Shown here: positions 5,127 through 7,891 of the stretch, piece by piece
How positions within the stretch are numbered: position 1 is the first letter of the stretch
Layout of the letters: each line of letters begins with the position of its first letter
NCBI GenBank assembly: GCA_021796315.1
Contig: JAJYOH010000264.1
Span: 1 to 7,891, forward strand
Source: Chloroflexota bacterium
GTDB lineage: Bacteria > Chloroflexota > Anaerolineae > Anaerolineales > Villigracilaceae
Length of the DNA stretch: 7,891 nt
Direction: 5' to 3'
Translations under genes and position numbers: made by a program
The notes under the pieces: model-generated
Seen by the model: the letters and a program-made list of their open reading frames with translations, nothing else
The model's database searches: none
What the model was told of the DNA's origin: nothing

Positions 5127-7891
5127 ATGGCGTCAACTTTGCCCCGCAAGAATTACGCACGTATCCCAGTAAAGCTCGATCTTCCCAATTTAATTGACAT
5201 TCAACTCGATTCATTTGAACGACTCAAGAAAGAAGGTCTCGGCGATCTTTTCCATGAAGTGTCGCCAATTGAGTCTTATAACAAGGGAATGAAATTATTT
5301 TTCCCGAGCCGCAGTCCCGAATCAAAACAGTGGGGGCTGAAATACTGGTTCGGCGAACCAAAGCATTCGATTGAAGAATGCGTCGAGCGCGATTTGACTT
5401 ATTCAAGTCCGCTTTATGTTTCCGTGTTGCTGGCCGGGCCCGATGTGCCCGAACCGATCAAACAGGATATCTTCCTCGGCGATTTTCCTGAGATGACCGA
5501 TAAAGGCACGTTCATTATCAATGGAACCGAGCGCGTCGTCGTTTCGCAGTTGATCCGCTCGCCGGGTGTGTACTTTGAAGCGCCTTCAGATCGCGCCACT
5601 GGTCGTCCGTTGGCGATGGCCAAGTTGATTCCTGATCGCGGCGCATGGATGGAGTTCGAAACCCGCAAGAGCGATTATATTATTTTGAAATTCAACCGCA
5701 AGCGTACAGTGCCGATCACTGTATTCCTGCGTGCGTTGGCTGCTGTCAGTGATGGAATAAAAGATTCGCCGCTCAAGACCGGCAGTGATGAAGAAATTCT
5801 TTCCATTTTCCAGGATGTGGACACGAACCCGGACCGCATGTTTATGGCTTCTACACTTAAGCAGGAGCCTGAATGGGATCTTTCAGCACACAAGACAATT
5901 GCTGAAGCGGCTCTCATTGAATTCTTCCGTAAGATGCGCCCGGGCGATCCGGCCACTTTGGAGAACGCCAAACAATTCCTGGAAGAGCAATTGTTCGACC
6001 AGCGCCACTATGATCTTGAGCGCGTCGGTCGTTATAAGTTAAACCAGAAGCTTGACCTAAACATTCCGATCCCTCATCGCACCGTCACGAAGGGCGATGT
6101 TATTCGCCTTATACGGCGCATGATCCTCATTAATAACGGCATCGAACATGCCGATGATATCGATCACCTGGGCAACCGCCGCGTTAAGACGGTGGGCGAG
6201 TTGATCCAGAATAAACTTCGCATCGGCCTGCGCCGCATGGAACGCGTTATTAAAGAGCGCATGTCCATCCGCGATCAGGAGCAGCTCTCGCCTGTAACAT
6301 TGGTCAACATTCGTCCGGTGGTTGCAGCGTTGCGCGAATTCTTCGGCTCCAGCCAGTTGAGCCAATTTATGGATCAAACCAACCCGTTGGCAGAGTTGCG
6401 TCACAAACGCACGCTATCCGCTTTAGGTCCGGGCGGTCTGCGACGCGAACGCGCGGGCTTCGACGTGCGCGATGTGCACCACTCGCATTATGGGCGCATC
6501 TGCCCGATCGAAACGCCTGAAGGCCCGAACATCGGCTTGATCGGGCGTTTGGCCTCGTTTGCCCGCGTCAATGAATATGGATTTATTGAAACGCCGTATC
6601 GTAAAGTTTTTAAGGCTTTACCTTCCGATGATGAACGCCTGGTTGGCCGAACGCTTCGTGAAGCGGTGACCGACCCGAAGTCCGAAGAAAAAATTGCGAA
6701 GGCCGGCGAAGTGATCGATGCCAGGCTTGCGAAGCGTCTGGCGAAGATCGGTGAAGAAGTCCCCGTCGTTCCGTTCGTCTCGGAACAGATGGATTATCTA
6801 TCCGCGGATGCAGAAGATAAATATGTTATTGCCCAGGCGAATGCGCCTCTGACGGAGAACAATGAGTTTATCCGCGAGCGTATTTCCTGCCGTTATCACT
6901 CAGGCTTCCAGTTCTCCACATCTGAAGTGGTGGATTATATGGACGTTGCTCCGCATCAAGTTGTTGGCATCAGCGCTGCGCTCATTCCGTTCCTTGAACA
7001 TGACGATGCGAACCGCGCCTTGATGGGTTCAAACATGATGGCCCAGGCCGTGCCGTTGGTGCGTCCTGAAATTCCATTGGTGTCAACGGGCATGGAACGC
7101 GCGGCTGCGCTTGACTCCGGCCAGGTTGTGGTTGCCGAGGAAAACGGTGAAGTTGTTTCGGTGACCGGCAGCAAGATCGTTGTCAAAGAAAAGAAAGGCG
7201 GACAGCGAACTTACCTGCTCCGAAAATATCAGCGCTCGAATCAATCAACTTGCATTGACCAGCGTCCATCTGTTGTGAAGGGACAAGTGATCAAGCGCGG
7301 TGACATCATTGCCGATTCTTCCTCGACTGAAAGCGGGCAGCTGGCCCTCGGCCAAAACGTGGTTGTAGCTTTCCTGTCATGGGAAGGCGGCAACTTCGAA
7401 GATGCCATTCTGCTTTCCGAGCGCCTCGTTCAGAACGATAGCTTCACTTCTGTTCACATCGAGAAGTATGAAGTTGAAGCGCGCGATACAAAACTTGGGC
7501 CTGAAGAAATCACGCGCGATATTCCAAATGTCGGCGAAGATGCGATCAAAGATTTGGATGAAAATGGAATCATCCGCATCGGCGCTGAAGTTGGGCCGAA
7601 CGATATCCTTGTTGGCAAGATCACACCGAAAGGCGAAAAAGAACTTACACCAGAAGAGCGCCTGCTTCGTGCCATCTTCGGCGAAAAGTCGCGCGATGTG
7701 AAAGATACATCTCTGCGAATGCCACATGGTGAACGCGGAAAAGTTGTCGATGTAAAAGTGTTTACGCGCGAAGACAATGCTGATCTTTCTGCTGGCGTGG
7801 ATATGATGGTGCGCGTCTCTGTGGCGCAACGCCGCAAGATCACTGCCGGCGACAAAATGGCAGGACGCCACGGAAACAAGGGCGTTGTGTC
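5127..7891 (+). CDS. rpoB: DNA-directed RNA polymerase subunit beta (3' end missing)
   Basis: The first 921 codons of the beta subunit are present in one uninterrupted frame; the window ends two bases into codon 922. Beta forms the catalytic core of RNA polymerase with beta', alpha dimer and omega. [16 protein letters not shown] lies at 132-147. The rifampicin region (about 407-472) includes [10 protein letters not shown], with Gln413, Asp416, His426 and Ser431 matching E. coli 513, 516, 526 and 531, and [14 protein letters not shown] at 459-472. WEGGNFEDA holds the acidic pair Glu758-Asp759 (E. coli 813-814). [14 protein letters not shown] carries Lys910 and Lys918 (E. coli 1065 and 1073). 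Two oddities: Thr429 replaces E. coli Arg529, and about 50 extra residues lie near 496-552. The ATG at 5127 follows AGGAG by eight bases and gives the expected N-terminus. rpoC probably follows beyond the edge. Confidence 0.98.
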   Translation, partial: MASTLPRKNYARIPVKLDLPNLIDIQLDSFERLKKEGLGDLFHEVSPIESYNKGMKLFFPSRSPESKQWGLKYWFGEPKHSIEECVERDLTYSSPLYVSVLLAGPDVPEPIKQDIFLGDFPEMTDKGTFIINGTERVVVSQLIRSPGVYFEAPSDRATGRPLAMAKLIPDRGAWMEFETRKSDYIILKFNRKRTVPITVFLRALAAVSDGIKDSPLKTGSDEEILSIFQDVDTNPDRMFMASTLKQEPEWDLSAHKTIAEAALIEFFRKMRPGDPATLENAKQFLEEQLFDQRHYDLERVGRYKLNQKLDLNIPIPHRTVTKGDVIRLIRRMILINNGIEHADDIDHLGNRRVKTVGELIQNKLRIGLRRMERVIKERMSIRDQEQLSPVTLVNIRPVVAALREFFGSSQLSQFMDQTNPLAELRHKRTLSALGPGGLRRERAGFDVRDVHHSHYGRICPIETPEGPNIGLIGRLASFARVNEYGFIETPYRKVFKALPSDDERLVGRTLREAVTDPKSEEKIAKAGEVIDARLAKRLAKIGEEVPVVPFVSEQMDYLSADAEDKYVIAQANAPLTENNEFIRERISCRYHSGFQFSTSEVVDYMDVAPHQVVGISAALIPFLEHDDANRALMGSNMMAQAVPLVRPEIPLVSTGMERAAALDSGQVVVAEENGEVVSVTGSKIVVKEKKGGQRTYLLRKYQRSNQSTCIDQRPSVVKGQVIKRGDIIADSSSTESGQLALGQNVVVAFLSWEGGNFEDAILLSERLVQNDSFTSVHIEKYEVEARDTKLGPEEITRDIPNVGEDAIKDLDENGIIRIGAEVGPNDILVGKITPKGEKELTPEERLLRAIFGEKSRDVKDTSLRMPHGERGKVVDVKVFTREDNADLSAGVDMMVRVSVAQRRKITAGDKMAGRHGNKGVV

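Noticed and set aside
5224..7879. Several open frames on the minus strand and in other plus frames across rpoB
   Set aside because: They are shadows of the single continuous rpoB frame, show no recognisable motifs and have no ribosome binding sites worth noting.
1..7891. An undescribed multi-gene system such as defence or a mobile island
   Set aside because: All five genes belong to recognised families with housekeeping, biosynthetic or transport roles, and there are no integrase, transposase, toxin or nuclease genes.

Overview
The window carries bacterial housekeeping and methionine-biosynthesis genes at about 50% GC. The RNA polymerase beta subunit, the pairing of a MetA-type acetyltransferase with an O-acetylhomoserine sulfhydrylase, and strong sigma70-like promoters suggest Chloroflexota, probably Anaerolineae. 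That placement rests on the general look of the proteins and was not checked by any search.

Layout. Positions 1-206 hold a 60-bp tandem repeat (three full copies and a partial fourth, entering from beyond the left edge) whose unit folds into a long hairpin. The partial copy ends at the ribosome binding site of dcd (216-770, dCTP deaminase). Positions 771-1146 are non-coding but dense: a promoter (802-831), a class I SAM riboswitch aptamer (867-968), an overlapping antiterminator and an intrinsic terminator (988-1024), then a structured leader. The switch controls metY (1147-2433) and metA (2495-3436). A perfect 12-bp stem-loop lies between these two genes. A bidirectional terminator (3446-3479) separates metA from a convergent Atg22-like MFS transporter (minus strand, 3495-4862). 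A 264-bp divergent intergenic region then holds a G/C palindrome next to the transporter's likely -10 and a near-consensus promoter (5019-5047) for rpoB, which runs off the right edge (5127-7891).

How the genes work together. MetA has Glu111 and so should make O-acetylhomoserine. MetY would combine this with sulfide to give homocysteine directly, so the pair is a complete direct-sulfhydrylation route switched off by S-adenosylmethionine. The dcd, transporter and rpoB genes look like independent units. Here rpoB has its own promoter and does not sit directly behind rplJ-rplL.

No mobile element, CRISPR array, tRNA or rRNA is visible, and I see no clear novel gene system. The most interesting signals are inside rpoB: a Thr at the position of E. 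coli Arg529 in the rifampicin pocket, and a roughly 50-residue insertion that resembles a segment of beta'. The hairpin repeat array before dcd is next.
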